DNA of 54,633 nt from Chara braunii (taxonomy: Eukaryota > Streptophyta > Charophyceae > Charales > Characeae): NCBI GenBank assembly GCA_003427395.1, contig BFEA01000124.1:797002-851634 (forward strand), in the 5' to 3' direction. The notes below the pieces were generated by a model. It was not told where the DNA came from, ran no database searches, and saw nothing but the letters and a program-made list of their open reading frames with translations. The position numbers and the translations under genes were made by a program. Shown in pieces: positions 54,006 through 54,633 of this stretch. Within the stretch, counting starts at the first letter, position 1. Every line of letters begins with the position of its first letter.

Positions 54006-54633
54006 TTTGCAATAAGAAATGTTGAATGGCATTATCGTAATATTGACATCTGGTATAGTATTGAACCCGTCGTCCAATTCATACTTAAAGACAAATCAGC
54101 TCTAGGCGATGACATTGGCAAAGTGGCCAGACCATGATTGTACTGGGCGACGCTACAATTGTTGATTGTATCATTTATTATCTACACAACAACTAGCAAC
54201 ATCACTAGGTACAATGCGTTTGATTTCTTCTCCAAGCCCAATGCTTTTTCACGACCTTCGCAAGGCCTAATGCGCCTCTACATAACAACTTTTAAGATCG
54301 CAAGGCTTAAATATCATTTTACAACCATCAAATGACTCAATGAGGACAAAAACATATCATATTATACTAAATTATTTGTTAAGTATTCAAAAAATTCTGC
54401 AAATTTTAACAAGTAGAACTATAAAATTTGATCGAAATCAAATTTTTTATTTATAAGAGTTCGATACGAAATATCCTGAATAATTTAATGCACAAAACTT
54501 CAAAGTGACATTTAGTTTATAATTCCTATGTTTGAAAACTTTGAATAAAATGTGAACGTAGCTCATTCAAATGAGAGTTCAATTTGATTAAGAACATAAT
54601 ATCATTGTAATCAGGGTAACCGGTGTTCGGGAC
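54006..54633. other. AT-rich end of window, nothing recognised
   Basis: Short frames only. The sequence is AT-rich with no recognised domain or repeat. Confidence 0.5.

Overview
The window is eukaryotic nuclear DNA from a large, repeat-rich genome, most likely a streptophyte green lineage; a charophyte alga such as Chara would fit, but this is inference. It has few long coding regions, many microsatellites, snRNA- and tRNA-derived repeats, several families of inverted or tandem repeats, and two sequencing gaps (14385-14584 and 37479-37914). The minus-strand gene at 1644-8099 reads as a plant-type NUP210/GP210 nucleoporin.

Layout. 1-10 kb is the gene-bearing part: an uninterrupted NUP210 reading frame (minus) lies head to head with a plus-strand gene at 8948-9991, across about 850 bp of duplicated CT-rich DNA. 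The plus-strand gene encodes a Josephin-type deubiquitinase domain followed by two tandem RING-like zinc modules. This pairing of ubiquitin-removing and putative ubiquitin-ligating domains in one protein is unfamiliar to me. 10-24 kb is mostly low-complexity and repeat DNA with three retroposed snRNA copies (U2, U6, U2). 24.4-41.2 kb is dominated by one large repeat family: a left copy (24420-28960) and an inverted right copy (35390-40760), with part of a third copy abutting the right one. The left copy carries a 0.9 kb insertion of tandem hairpins flanked by a 9-bp target duplication; the right copy carries a 1.3 kb element with GC-rich terminal inverted repeats. Between the copies lie a tandem tRNA-like array (30.49-31.35 kb) and a reverse transcriptase fragment of probable Penelope-like type (33754-34800, minus). 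41.8-42.9 kb (minus) holds two overlapping unrecognised reading frames that look like one frameshifted gene. 45.1-46.1 kb contains a canonical type III hammerhead ribozyme (45414-45468) in a hairpin-rich tract. 46.8-54.6 kb is low-complexity and repeat DNA, including a probable 334-bp MITE-like element, an eight-copy 66-bp tandem repeat and tRNA-derived SINE-like sequences.

How things work together. There is no operon-like organisation. The NUP210/Josephin-RING pair is the only plausible expressed locus. The remainder records several transposition routes: A-tailed snRNA retroposition, a Penelope-like reverse transcriptase, tRNA-headed repeats, insertions with 9-10 bp target duplications, and a ribozyme of the kind carried by retrozymes and some Penelope-like elements. 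All homology calls were made by eye from motifs and need database confirmation.
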